Part shown: positions 1 through 11,600 of the stretch, in pieces
Layout of the letters: the number at the start of each line of letters is the position of its first letter
How positions within the stretch are numbered: position 1 is the first letter of the stretch
Assembly: GCF_001659605.2 (NCBI RefSeq)
Contig: NC_035174.2
Coordinates: 19,134,009-19,198,008, forward strand
Length of the DNA: 64,000 bases
Direction of reading: 5' to 3'
Origin: Manihot esculenta
Lineage: Eukaryota; Streptophyta; Magnoliopsida; Malpighiales; Euphorbiaceae
Program-made: the position numbers and the translations under genes
Notes under the pieces: model-generated
Databases searched by the model: none
What the model was told of the DNA's origin: nothing
What the model saw: the letters and a program-made list of their open reading frames with translations, nothing else

Positions 1-102
1 ATTTCTGGTGAAATAACTCTCAAATCTCTTTTAAAAAAGCTCAAAAAGATAAGCTCACAAGGATAAACACATGCCCCTTAAGATTGAACCTCTGATACCA
101 TT
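1..102 (-). mobile_element. 5' leader and PBS of an LTR retrotransposon truncated by the window edge
   Basis: On the minus strand, positions 100-82 read TGGTATCAGAGGTTCAATC, a primer-binding site of the initiator-Met tRNA type. It lies two bases inside an LTR that begins at 103. The element's internal region therefore runs leftwards out of the window, and only about 80 bp of leader is visible. No coding domain can be read here; the short open frame at 71-289 runs through PBS and LTR and is not taken as a gene. Confidence 0.6.
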
Positions 103-409
103 TGTTGGAATTTTACTCTCACAGCAAACTCACAAATACAGAGGCTCTCTAGATCACAGCACACAAAAAATGGAAGATGCATACTTTCCATTAACATATG
201 CTGCTTATATTGTAGCAAAAGGAGTACAAACAGTATGGTCAAAATCTACTATTACAAGTAAGCTTTTCTTTTTAATCAAATCTCCTTAAATTAAGGAGAG
301 ATATACAATTCTACCTAACAAAATATTGACAGCATATTTTAAGGGTACAAAAGAGAAGTGTGATCTTCAAGTCTTCTAAAAAAATCACATCGCTGCAACA
401 CTTCCAACA
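103..409 (-). mobile_element. 5' LTR (307 bp) of the truncated, probably Ty1/copia-type element
   Basis: The segment starts TGTTGGAA and ends TTCCAACA, an exact 8-bp terminal inversion typical of LTRs, and abuts a Met-type PBS on its left. The TSD partner lies outside the window; the outer flank here begins CCCAA. The short LTR and Met PBS suggest Ty1/copia, but no protein domain is available to confirm the superfamily. Confidence 0.6.
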
Positions 410-429
410 CCCAATAAAATATTGACAGC

Positions 430-505
430 ATATATATATATATGCATCATAATAATAGAATATATTAATTTAAATTCTATTATTATGATGCATATATATA
501 TATAT
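430..505. repeat. Perfect 32-bp inverted repeat (hairpin) with a 12-nt loop
   Basis: Positions 430-461 are the exact reverse complement of 474-505. The arms contain ATGCATCATAATAATAGAAT and its complement plus a TA run, separated by 12 nt. It could be a foldback MITE core or simply cruciform-prone AT DNA. A 17-bp string, AAATATTGACAGCATAT, occurs both just upstream (about 323) and at the left edge of the hairpin. Confidence 0.8.
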
Positions 506-1119
506 AATAAATTATAACTACCTGATTAAATTATTTAAATTATATAGTTAGAAATCTTTAATAATTAATTGGAATACATGGTTACTTTATAATATGGACT
601 ATTGGACAATAATATTCAGTGTTTTACTATTTTATATTTTAAGCTTAATTATCTTAGATAAGAAAGTCAATTCTTTCACTTTTATCTCAATTTTAGTCAT
701 TATTTTCAATCAATTTTGATTAAAAATTTTTTAATCTACCTATTATGTCACATCAAATTATTCTTTAAAAGATCTACTGAATTAAAAAAATTTAAATATT
801 TACATTAATATTTATATTTAAAAGTTTAAATTTTAGATAATAAAATCATATCTTTTTTAATCTATTATAAATATAATTAAAAAAATTAAATTGAATACGA
901 AAATGTTAATAGTAAATTACAATATCGTCCTAAAGTTTTATATTAATAAAACGTGTAATCCTTTAATATGAATTTTCATATTAAAAGTAAATATATTCTA
1001 TATTTTTCATATGCAATATTAAATTTATTATATATTATAAATAAATTCCTATTATATAAAATATCATATGTAAGTATTAAATATTAAAGTATTTCATTGA
1101 ATGCTTATACTCAACATTA
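506..1119. other. AT-rich intergenic sequence, no gene seen
   Basis: Very AT-rich sequence without a credible open frame, RNA gene or element boundary. Confidence 0.6.
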
Positions 1120-1154
1120 TAAATTATGTACTGTAGGTATTATAAGTTAGTTTA

Positions 1155-3473
1155 TGTAATACCCGGCTAGACTCCGGTATCGAAATTCCTACCGTCCGGT
1201 GGAATCTCGGATGTCGGAAGCCTCTAGTAGGGTAGAAACATGTTTTCATAAAATGTTTTAAGGTATTTCATGGTTTTAAGTATGAAAATTTAATGAGTTT
1301 TTGCATGAAAAGTCTTTGGAGGAAAAACCAGGTTCGGCCGCCGAAAGTCAAGTTCGGCCGCCGAACATGCATGCGTTTTGGAGGCACGTTAGGCCCCCGA
1401 AAGCATGAGGGAGGGAAGTCCAGGTTCGGCCGCCGAAACCCAAGTTCGGCCGCCGAACATGGCATGCATGCGGAGGCACTTTCGGCCCCCGAACGTGGCC
1501 TGGCCAGCCACCTATAAAAGGGTCACTTAGCCGAAATGGGCGAGCTTTCTCCTATTTTCGGCCACAGCTAGCTTCCGACCTCCCTCTCCCCAGATCTTGT
1601 GTTCTTTCTCCAAATCTCCTCCATTTTTCTTGAGTTTTCACCTCTCATTGCAAGTTTTGAGCATTTAAGACAAGTTTTGGAGCTTTGGGAACTCAGGAGC
1701 TCATTTGCTTGGATCTCCGAGTTTAGGTCGTCTCTCTCTCTATCATCAAGAGGTAAGAGCCGATCTTAAGCTCATTGTATGTTTTAAGTAAGTTTTAAGT
1801 GGTTTATGGGGTAGAATGGCATGTATAGGGTTGTATGAGTTTTTAAGCAAATGTTATGTTTTTGAACAATGTCGCATGTTTGAAGTGTTGTAGTTGGGGT
1901 ATTTGATAGTTTGAGACCCCTAGGTGTGATGTATGATGTGTATGCATGTTTTAGAACAAGTTTATGCATGATTGGTTAGTTTTGGAGGCATAAATGCATT
2001 AGGGAGCCAAGTTTCTGCCCTTTGGCAGAAACCAGGTTCGGCAGCCGAAGGAGCTTTCGGCCGCCGAACATGGCTGGGGAGGCAGGCCTTTCGGCTGCCG
2101 AAGTTGCCCCCGAAAAGAGACTTTCTTCTCTGTCTGGGACTTTCGGCCACCGAAGGTGCCGCCGAACATGCATGAGTTTCGCCTCTGTCTGGGAGTTTCG
2201 GCCGCCGAAAGTGCCGTTGAACCTGCCTGACTTTCGGCTCTGGAGGGACTTTCGGCCGCCGAACCTGCCGCCGAAAGTGCCCTGTCCAGCCATTTCTTGC
2301 ATGTTTTTATGTAGTTGTTTTATGATGTTTTAGGGGGTTTTTGGGGAGTATATTACAGTTATGTTTATGTATGTTTGGTCCCTCATTGGAGTCCACCTGT
2401 GTAGGTTCGGACCCAAGGAACCGAGGACCCCAGCAGTGAGCCAGCTGCTACAGAGTTTGTCAGAGCTAGCCAGAGGTGAGTGGAATAAACCTTAAGTTTT
2501 AAAATAAATGAAATATGAATTTTGAGCATGATCCATGCATCATGAATGCCATGAGATATAGTAGGTTGTTTGCATTAGTATTCACGAATATGTTGCATTG
2601 CATTTATGATGTTGATGTGGATTGATTATTGGATGATCCTTTAGTCCTCATATGGTATGATGATGTTATGGCATGATATGGTATGGAAGTCCAGGTTGTA
2701 CCCATTCTACGTCCCTGGCACGATGTAAGAGAAAGTCCAGGTTGTACCCATTCTACATCCCTGGCACATTGGTATGTATGATATGTTATGTGAAGAGAAA
2801 GACCGGTTGTACCCATTCTACGTCCCGGCACAGTTGGACTATGTAGAGGACTATTGGTGACAATACCATCCGAGATGTGATTTGTTGTGATGTGTTGCAT
2901 TTCATGAAAGCATGATATTTTAATATATGATTTCACTATTCTGCTCACTGGGCTTTGTAGCTCACCCCTCTCCCCTAACTCCAGATGTGCAGGTACAGGG
3001 TAGACCAGGAGGTTAGCCAGAGTTTTGAAGTATGTCTATGTAATAGTTAGATTGTGGACATGACAATTGTACTATGATGTAATGTAAGAGATTTCAGTAT
3101 GTTATGTAATGAGATATATTGAGGTTATAGACGTGCTTGACCCTATGAGTATTGTAATCCCTTGTTGATGCATGATCTTAGATATTTGATGATACAGATG
3201 TTAGCCAACTCAACACATGTATATCGCCCATTGGGGCATTGATGAGATCCCACAGAGGGGTCAAGTTTATGATTATGTTTTAGTGCATGCACAGGTTGAG
3301 TTTGGTGTATGAGAAATGAATGAAAGAAAAGTTTAAATTTTTATGCATGTTGTTGATCATGTATGGGATTATACAGGTTTACAGGTTATATGTCAGGCTT
3401 GCTACGGGTCCCGGCGGCCTTAAGTCGATCTGGATCCTAGCGCCGGTAGCGGTCCGATTTTCGGGTCGTTACA
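1155..3473 (+). mobile_element. Solo LTR of a Tekay-type Ty3 element (2319 bp, TSD GTTTA)
   Basis: It starts TGTAATACCCGGCTAGACTC and ends TTCGGGTCGTTACA, matching the LTRs of the complete element at 45148-54836. GTTTA flanks it exactly at 1150-1154 and 3474-3478, and no PBS or coding region follows, so it is a solo LTR left by LTR-LTR recombination. A TATA box (TATAAAAG) sits at 1513-1520. The 13-mer TTCGGCCGCCGAA occurs four times before it (from 1333, 1353, 1425, 1445) and three times after it (from 2056, 2197, 2251). A minisatellite with the core ACCCATTCTACGTCC lies at about 2685-2835. Open frames inside are by-products of these repeats. Confidence 0.93.
2685..2835 (+). repeat. Degenerate minisatellite inside the Tekay LTR
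   Basis: Three copies of a unit built around GTTGTACCCATTCTACGTCC followed by GGCACA, 50-75 bp apart. The same array with different copy numbers and spacing is found in every other copy of this LTR in the window (about 44650-44800, 46615-46695, 54135-54215, 62455-62635). Confidence 0.75.
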
Positions 3474-4062
3474 GTTTATATCCTGCCCCACTATTGTTCA
3501 TTGGGAAGTTTTGGAATAGATTTTGTATTTTTTGAAGAGTGCATAGGATGCGACCTCCTGTATAGCTATCATAGACACTTAAATGTTGAGTATTTAAGAT
3601 GCAGATTAAGTAGAATCGAAAATTGATAGGAGATCAACTATATGATATGGTATTTTTATTGGAGAAAACTTGGTATCATAGAAAAGTAAGAAGCAAAATG
3701 TGGTTTTTTATTCTAATGTTGAATCAGATATGGCCTAGTATGTGTGTGAAGTAATACGGATATGTCAATTATTGGATGAAGTCGGTCTTTAAGGTCTCAT
3801 GAGCTGCTAAGTTGTGGTGTAATAACTAAACAGCTCTCCACATTGCCTCTAATCCAGTGTTTTATGAACGAACCAAACATATTGAAATTGACAACTACTT
3901 CATTTGTAAAAGGATTCAACAACACGTTATCTGAATTGGACATATCAAAACTAGAGAACAATTAGGTGATATCTTCATAAAAGCTCTAAATGGGGCTAAG
4001 GTTGACTACATTTATAACAAGTTGGACATGAAAAATATATATGCTCTAACTAGAGGGGGAGT

Positions 4063-4300
4063 ATTATAATACGTCAACTATGTAATAAAAATTAGCATAA
4101 TTATAGGGATACTTTTCTAAGTTAGAATACATGATTATAGGATATATTGTATATAAATATTATATCATTTTCAAAGAAATATGCATAGAAAAATTCAGAG
4201 TTTTACATGTGGTTTAAAAATTATATTGTACCTAGATTTTTAGTTTGTAAATCCCATTCGATTCATGATCTCTTTATGTGCTTAAAGATTTAAGTAAAAT
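4063..4300 (+). mobile_element. Probable 3' LTR remnant of the copia relic
   Basis: Directly after the polypurine tract at about 4052 comes AT-rich sequence with a TATA-like stretch (ATATAAATATTATATC, about 4152) where the 3' LTR should be. The second LTR was not found, so the right edge is arbitrary. Confidence 0.35.
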
Positions 4301-4429
4301 TATGAATTTAAACATTATGGCATGTATAAAGACTATATGATTAGAGCATTTGATGAGGGTTTTATATAAATTTTTATATTTAATAAGATATTATATAATT
4401 GTGTTTTAATCAATGAATATGTTTTATGA

Positions 4430-5390
4430 ACGTTTGTTGGAATCATGTAGAAAATCACTAGGTATCCAAAATGTATGTTAGATTTGCTACGGATTTCAAT
4501 AACTTTAAGTCAATTTGAATCTTAATGCTAGTAGTAGTTTCAAATTGAGATTGTTACAATATATAATATTCTCATTCCTACTACAAAAACTATCATACTT
4601 GTTATTAACAGGCCTAAAATAACCTTAATGGTTTTAAGCTTCTTTAATCTCTCTTCAGCTTCAGTTTATTCTTAATCTTCACCAATTGTTGCTTTCACCT
4701 TTAGTAGCTTCTCATTGATCTCTTCCATCAATCATGTGGCTGATTTCTTCGATTAGAGCTGCTAATGGTGTCAATAGAAGAATTGAGTTTGGATTGAGAA
4801 GACTCACTAACACACAACAATGCTAAGAAATTGGATGAAATAGATTCTGTTAGAGTGGATAGAATAGAAAGAAAAGGATAGAGATTAGGATCTATAAAGT
4901 TTAGCGGTTTTAACTCTTATAGAATAAAGATAGCTTGACAAATAAAACATATTTGCTATTCAAAAAGTAACCACAGTTCAAAAATTTTAAATATATAGTA
5001 GTCTTTATTTTATATATTTAGATTATATGCGATATTACCAAATATACAAGATGTATGTTAGACTTGTTATGGATTTTAATAATCTTAAATCAACCTGAAC
5101 CTCAGCGGTGATAACAGTTTTAAATTGGGGGCGTTATAATATAAAATATTCTTATTCTTACTACAAAAAGAATAAATATAAAAACTATCTTACTTATTAT
5201 CAACAAGCCTAAAATAATCTCAATAGTTTCAAGCTTCTTTAATCTTTCTTCAACTTCTTCAGTTTATTCTTAATCTTTGCCAATTCTTCATGAGCTTCGG
5301 TAACTTCTCATTGATTTCTTCCATTAACCATGTGACGAATTTTTCAATTAGAGCTGGTAATGGTGCCTATAGAAGAATTGACCTTGGACA
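4430..5390 (+). repeat. Direct repeat of about 330 bp carrying decayed Tekay LTR ends
   Basis: 4470-4790 and 5045-5390 align along their length. Each begins with a decayed version of the Tekay LTR 3' end: GTTAGATTTGCTACGG and later GAGATTGTTACA in the first; GTTAGACTTGTTATGG and GGGGGCGTTATAA in the second. The intact family reads GTCAGGCTTGCTACGG ... GGGTCGTTACA. Most differences are C-to-T or G-to-A. Both copies continue into the same non-LTR sequence, for example TAGAGCTGSTAATGGTG, so the unit was duplicated after an old LTR had landed. Confidence 0.65.
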
Positions 5391-5469
5391 TATGAAACAT
5401 TTTGTTGTAACTATATATTAGAATATGAGTATAAATTATTTAAAAATATACATATAAATCAGTTTTTTG

Positions 5470-5660
5470 ATACGGTTCTATATGATTCTAGTTTGATTCC
5501 GATACAATTTTTAATAAAGAATCAAAACCAAATAACTAAATAAATTTGGTTCAGTACGATTCAGTTTCTATACTATTAGTTTTAATTCAGTTTGATATAA
5601 TTTTTCAGTTAATTCAATATAATTCTTCAATTTGATTTAGTAGCCTGGTAACAATGGACA
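5470..5660. repeat. Eroded relic resembling the CGGTT-rich MITE family
   Basis: Sequence such as TTTGGTTCAGTACGATTCAG resembles a mutated form of the CGGTTCGGTT-rich MITEs at 14716-16136 and 35838-36298. Terminal repeats and a TSD could not be found. Confidence 0.3.
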
Positions 5661-5837
5661 ACCCTATATAAAATGATAAGATTATTAACCTTGTGAAAGA
5701 GTCCTTATTGATATTAAGATACAAATTCGTTCCAAATAATGACTAAGCTATAAATGTCTCATGAATATGTTGAAAAGCCAATATTGTGATTAATTATTAA
5801 AAATCAATAAATTAATTTATACGTATGTGAATGGGTG

Positions 5838-5840
<3 letters not shown>

Positions 5841-5870
<30 letters not shown>
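5841..5870. repeat. (TA)15 microsatellite
   Basis: Fifteen uninterrupted TA units in AT-rich sequence. Confidence 0.95.
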
Positions 5871-5872
<2 letters not shown>

Positions 5873-6868
5873 TTTTTATTTACTATGTTATATACTAGAG
5901 TTTCAAAACTCACCATTTTTTTTATATTAAATTTTATAATTTTAATATAAATAATTTTTACTTGAATTTTAATTTTGAATAGATTTTGAGTTGAAATGGT
6001 TTTTTAAAAGTTTTGGATTACTTTCCCATTAACAATAAATGATTAAATTTTTTTTTATTATTTAAATTTTAATATTTAAATCTTTTATTTTTTTATTATT
6101 TAAATATTTATTTATTTATTTATAACATCAAATAATATTTATTATTAAATACTAATTATAAACTTTTAATTAATTATATAAAATATATTTAATATAAGTT
6201 TAACTACTAAATTTAATAACTATTTATTTAAATATTTATATTCCATGAAAAATTAATTGAAATATATATAATAAATATATAAATCTATATATAAACAGTT
6301 TATATAGGTGAGAGAATTTCTTTTTAAATTATATAATTTTAATTAAATCTGTATAATTTTATTGTTAATATCAATAAACACTTTTATATAAAATTTATTA
6401 ATATATTATAATTGATTATTCGTATATTATCATTTCATTATTCATATATTATTATTTATTTTTATTTAAATATATAATTTATATTAAATTATTTTATTAT
6501 AAAAAATACTATACATATAATATAAATATAAAATATTACATAAAATAAATATATTAATATAAGTATAATTAATTTAAATTATATAATTATATATATACAT
6601 TATACTCAAATTTTATCAATAAAATCATATTAATTTATATTTAAATTATATAAAAATTTTAATTTATAAAATTAAATAGAAAAATAATCATATAAATATA
6701 TATATAAACATATGAAAGTAATAATAATGATAATAGTTTATTAAGAGATTTAATAGAATGTCTACTTATAGTGAAAAATAAATATATAAATTAATAATAT
6801 AATTATATAATTAAGGAATAAAAATATAAAAATTAACAATATATATGGTAAATAAATTAATTAGAATG
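5871..6868. other. Very AT-rich sequence, no gene seen
   Basis: Runs of A/T with almost no G/C; no open frame of note and no element ends recognised. Confidence 0.6.
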
Positions 6869-7190
6869 GTGTAATCGAATTAAGGCGACTCTCTTATCGA
6901 GCCTGCTCGACGAGCATTTAACGAGTTTGTTTACGAATCTCTTAATGAGCATGTTCATGAGCTTGTTACGAGCCTCTTAACGAGTTTGTTCACGAATCTC
7001 TTAACGAGTCAACTCACGAATCTTAACGAGCCAAATACTACGGAGTTCAAGTTTGACTCGTTTAATAAATAAGACTAAAAATTAAGTTTGAACTTGACTT
7101 ATTTAGAAATCGAATCGAGATCGATCGAGTTTTTATCGAGTCGAGTCTCGAATAGCTCACGAATAGTTTGGTTCATTTACAGATTTATAG
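6869..7190. repeat. ACGAG-rich repeat, possible MITE relic
   Basis: The stretch starts GTGTAATCGAATTAAGG and contains several imperfect copies of TCTTAACGAGTTTGTTCACG in tandem (about 6917-7045), ending in CTCGAATAGCTCACGAATAG. A related end, CTCGATTCAATTACACCCCT, occurs inverted at about 8474-8493. This pattern is common in plant non-autonomous DNA transposons, but no clean TIR and TSD pair was found. Confidence 0.4.
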
Positions 7191-7252
7191 ACAATAAAAT
7201 TGCCTAAAAATATATAATGATTGATGAAGTAATGTAAGAAACAGAAGAATAA

Positions 7253-8046
7253 CCTCTATAGTAAAGTCTTTAGGGATTGTATTATATAATTTCTTCCAAA
7301 GGATGAAGCAGTCAGTATCTCCATCAAGTACGAAAGAAGGCAAAGGGAGATTAAGAGCCTTGAATAGGTAGATAGGTGTATTCCCTCCATCATATTTTCT
7401 AACGATGAATTTTCAAGGATAGCTTTCAATATTTCATCATTTTCAACCAATACTGCAAAGTGAAGAGCGTTTTAAGTTTGAAATCAATGAACTTACAACA
7501 ATTTAGACATTTAAAAATAATCTCATTCATTGGGTCTTTAAAACCCTGTAAGGCTGCTATGTGAAGAGCTGCTAAGTTCCCATAAGTAAGTGTAATGTAG
7601 GCAAAAGTTGTGTCCTTGTCTAATAGAGTTGCCACCATTGAGCTACAATCTTCATATGGAGCAATATAAAGCAGATGTTAAAAGGATAAACTTGTTAATT
7701 AGTCATTAAATACAGTTCGTTTATATATGAGATATTTAATTAGTTTTATATATTTAAAATATTGTGTATGTAAAATTTAATGTATGAATTAGTTCATGTA
7801 TTAGTCATTAATAAGGATTCATGCATGAAAGGATTCATGTACTAGAGTTCAAGAGACATACTTTTACTCCTTTATATACTTATGTATTTTGTGTTTCATG
7901 ATAATGGAAGAATATTGAAAATTATTCTCTTCATTAAGTTCTCTCTCCTCTAATTCATTTTTTCCTTTCCAACAATGGAGTCCATCCAAAATTGTCTTGT
8001 TTTTTGGTCAAACCACTATGTTTCTCCAATAAGATACGTACCACCT
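7253..8046 (-). pseudogene. Ankyrin-repeat pseudogene, copy of exon 2 of the 37254-37759 gene
   Basis: On the minus strand this matches exon 2 of the ankyrin/PGG gene at 37254-37759 from one splice edge to the other. Recognisable pieces are VATLLDKD, ALHIAAL, GFKD, ENDEILKAILENSSLE and, at the right end, the acceptor-side sequence around 8020-8046. It carries several frameshifts, a small deletion near 7405 and a 299-bp solo LTR at 7676-7974. No neighbouring exon was identified, so it is a partial copy of an ankyrin paralogue. Confidence 0.8.
7676..7974. mobile_element. Short solo LTR (299 bp) inside the ankyrin pseudogene
   Basis: It begins TGTTAAAAGG and ends TTTCCAACA, exactly where the alignment to exon 2 of the intact paralogue breaks. 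The flanks are GCAGA and ATGGA; the intact paralogue has GTGGA at this site, so both look like mutated copies of one 5-bp TSD. No internal domain is present. Confidence 0.65.
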
Positions 8047-8359
8047 CTAAAAGAAAGCAAACGCCAATTTTAGGAAAATTATATGGTACCTCATGGTATC
8101 TTACAAGATATAAGAAACTAATAAAATTGAGTTATTTGTATAAAAGTAGTCACTTTTTTATCTACTTGTATAAGAAACTAATACGTACCACCTCTAGTTA
8201 ATGGTTCTTTTTAGGGTTTCTTCATCTACTTGTAAGGCATATTTTATCTGTTTGTTTAGCTTTTATTAATTTATTATTTTATGTAGAATTACTTATATAA
8301 AACAATGATGGTACTATTTTTTAGGATTACTTATTATTTTAGGGTTCAGAGTTCAAGTA

Positions 8360-8493
8360 CAATATCTTTTTTTATGAATCAAGTTCTAGCTCAAAAATAG
8401 AGTTTGAATCTAGCTTGAGCTTAAAATTTTTTTTTTTCTTAATCGAGTTTGAGTTTTTTAGAATTTGGCTCAGCTCGATTCAATTACACCCCT
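8360..8493. repeat. Possible MITE relic (CGAG family)
   Basis: Contains AATCGAGTTTGAG and ends GCTCGATTCAATTACACCCC, an inverted partner in style to the repeat at 6869. Boundaries are uncertain. Confidence 0.3.
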
Positions 8494-8690
8494 ACATTTG
8501 CCTCTTCAAGCTTGATAATTACCTCGTTCTTCTCCAACCAAATAAAATAAACAACATTAAAAACCAACATTCGATAAGCAGCGAAACTTGTTTTTCTTAG
8601 TAATTGAGAAAAATAACTAACTTCCTTGTGCCATTCTAAACCAACTTTATGGATGGCACATTTTTCCAAAACTATGCTCCAAATTGTGTT
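8484..8690 (-). pseudogene. LINE (non-LTR) C-terminal fragment
   Basis: A 61-residue minus-strand frame (8669-8484) ends FNVVYFIWLEKNEVI, preceded by LLRKTSFAAYRML. This resembles the conserved end of plant L1-type LINE proteins, where a zinc-binding RT domain is followed by a W-N-x-YxIWxERN pattern. No RT or endonuclease domain lies nearby, so it is a scrap. The assignment rests on this one motif. Confidence 0.4.
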
Positions 8691-8699
8691 AGAAAAGAA

Positions 8700-11600
8700 A
8701 CATTAAAAATATAAGCATTCCACTTTTTCATCATGGATCAAACAAATTGGCACTTTGCATCATCTATTCTCCATCCCTAAAATTTTTTTGCAACATCCAA
8801 ATCCTTCATCTTAAACTCATCACTTAAACTGCTTTTTCAAAGACTTATGTGACAAGCTTTTAGTAGTCATAAGTATATATATCATTCACATATAATAGTT
8901 TATAGACAAATAAATTATCTGAGAGCTTACTATGATATGTACAACTATCATATGAGCTATGAATGAAATTATTACTAACCATGAATGTATCATACCTCTA
9001 ATACTGTATCATACCTCTTATACCATTGCCTAAGAGATTGCTCCAAATCATATAAAGATGATTTAAGCAAATAAACATGGTTTTTCATACCTGGAAAAAT
9101 AAATCGTTTGGGTTGACATATATAAATCTTTTTCTCCACCTCACCATGCAGAGATAATGTCTTCACATGTAGTTGCTTGAGTTCTAGATTGTTAGGTGCA
9201 ACTATAGCAAATAAGGCTCTAATAGAACTGTGCTTCATAACTGGAAAAAACACTTCAATAAAGTCTATCTCCTCTCTCTAAGTGAAGCCTTTAGCTATTA
9301 ATCATACTTTATATTGAGGTGATTCTACTCTTGGAGTGCCATCCTTTTTCTTAAAAACTCATTTGCAGCCTACTACTTTTTGCCCCTTTGGCAATGTAAT
9401 AAGCTCCCAAGTATGATTCTTGTGAGAAAACTCAATTTTTTCATCCATAGCACCAATCCACTTATATCCATCTAAATAAGAAATAACTTCCTTGTAATTA
9501 CTCGATTCATGCCAATTAATTGTCTTAGCAAATAATAGGGAAAATACAACTAGATTTTTATATGCATATCGTTGTGGAGGTTTCACTTACTTTCTCTCCC
9601 TTACAATGCTATATTGCTCCTGTTGTTGTTGTTCAATTGCATCCTTTTCTTAGCCAGGATCTTTCACGTGATCTTTTAAATCTCTAAACTGAAGTATCAG
9701 ATTTAAGCTCCACCTATTCTCTCACATTAGGATTTGATTTTGCTATTGACTTCACATTCTAACTATCTAACGAAGCAAACTCATTAAACATCTCATCTTT
9801 ACTGATGATACATTTTGGAGACTTTGGATCATTACACTACAACCTATATCCTTCCACTCTAGATGCATGCCCTAACAATATGCATTTTCTTATTCTCGGC
9901 TCAATCTCACCATCCTTGATCTAAGCATAAGTAAGATAACCAAATACTCTTTAATTGAAAGTAACAAGCAAGTGATTCGGACCGAATCTCCAAAGGAGTT
10001 GTACACTCAATAGCTATAGATGAAGATCGATTATCTAAGAAACATGCTATATTAATTGCTTCAGTCCAAAAATCCTTTCTCAATCCTGAGTGTGAGAGCA
10101 TGCTTAGTGCTTTGTCATAAAGCCATTCTGTTCATGCGTTATGCAATCCCATTCTATTATGGTGTCCTTACACGAGTCCAATGTATCATTATGCCTTCAT
10201 TATTGTAGATTGCATCAAACTCATGATTGTAGAATTCTAATCCATCTACAAACTCATGATTGTAGAATTCTAATCCATTATCAATTTGATATGCTTGACC
10301 TTCTTTTCTATCTACTTCTCAATCAATGTCTTCCACTTTACAAAGATTGGAAATGTCTTATATTTTATTTTTAGAAAATATACCCAAATAATATGAGAGC
10401 AATTAATCAAAGTCATGAAGCACCTAGCACCATTATCAGATGGGACTGTTTGGATCCTATAGATCATAATGGATAAAATCTACTATACCTTTAGTCTTGT
10501 GCTCTACCTTTTTATTTTTTTAACTTTGCGTTGTTTGCCAAAAAAATAGTACTCATAAAATCCTATATATTTTATTTTAACTATCCAACAAATCTCACTT
10601 GTTGAGTATAGATAGTCGTCACTCCAATGTCCAAGAAAAAAATGCCATAATTAAGTCTAATTCAGATCAATGCTTCCAAATGCTAATGCAATTTTTCTTA
10701 ACTTAAGATCGTACTACCTTGAAGAATATATAATCCTAAAACCAAGTTTGCTTTCAGGAGTAACATAGAGCCCTTGCATACTTTGATGATTTATTCTTTA
10801 CATGGTATTTGTAACTGTGAGAGTCCAATGTCCAAAAGAAATTAGGTTCCTTTTTAATCCTAAAATATGCTAACACTCTATAATTCTCATGACCTCATTA
10901 AACATCCTCAATCTGATGTTACTTATGCCACCCACAAATAATGCATGATCATTCCCCAAATATACCTTTCAACTCACCTTTTTTTCAAGTGACAAACCAA
11001 TTTCTGTGTAGACACATATGAAAGGTAGCACTAGTATCAAGAATCTAGAAATTTTGTTTATGTTTAATACTCACAAATAAAATTTCTCGAGCACTATCAT
11101 AGTCATCAAAACTAATCCCATTAGCAATATTCATAGAACTCTCAGGTTTCTTTCCATTTTTATTTTTCAACTTAGGACAATCTCTTTTATAGTTACCTTG
11201 CTAATTTTTCATTCTTGATTTTGATCTAGCCTTAGATTTTTTCCTTACTAGAAGAATTCTCTCTTGATTATGCTCTTGCCCTACTCACCAAACCCTCTCA
11301 CCCAGTCATATCTCTATTATAAAAAAAAATTCTTTTTTAACTCCTTCAATTTTAATGAATTAGTAACATCGTCCAATGAAATACTTCTTTACCATATAAT
11401 AGAGTATCAAGGTTTATAAGAGGTAAAGAACATAACACAATCAACATCTGACCTTGCTATTAATTTCAATAGCAATATTTTTAGGTACACAATGATTGAA
11501 TTAAATTCATTCATATGCTCAACAGGCATACTTTCATTCGTCTTGTGATTGTATAATATTTTGTTTAGGTAGAGGTGATTTGTCAATGATCTTATTAAAT

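Larger units (their letters stand above)
1120..4070 (+). pseudogene. Ty1/copia RT-RNase H relic, split by a Tekay solo LTR
   Basis: From about 3479 the plus strand reads, in broken frames, the C-terminal part of a copia polyprotein. The stretch PTIVHWEVLE precedes a decayed RNase H; NPVFYERTKHIEID is at about 3857-3898 and REQLGDIFIKALNGAKVDY at about 3957-4013. A GAGGGGGAGT polypurine tract follows at about 4052. The frame resumes across the solo LTR at 1155-3473: just upstream TVGIIS can be read, which belongs before PTIVHW. Several stops and frameshifts make it non-functional. It predates the solo LTR that splits it. Confidence 0.7.

Noticed and set aside
71..289. 72-residue frame at the left edge
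   Set aside because: It runs across a PBS and an LTR edge and has no recognisable domain.
1268..2333. Several 60-110 residue frames in the Tekay LTRs (also near 45319-46316, 52796-53831, 54962-55811 and 61125-62192)
   Set aside because: They follow the GC-rich palindromic boxes on both strands and are LTR DNA.
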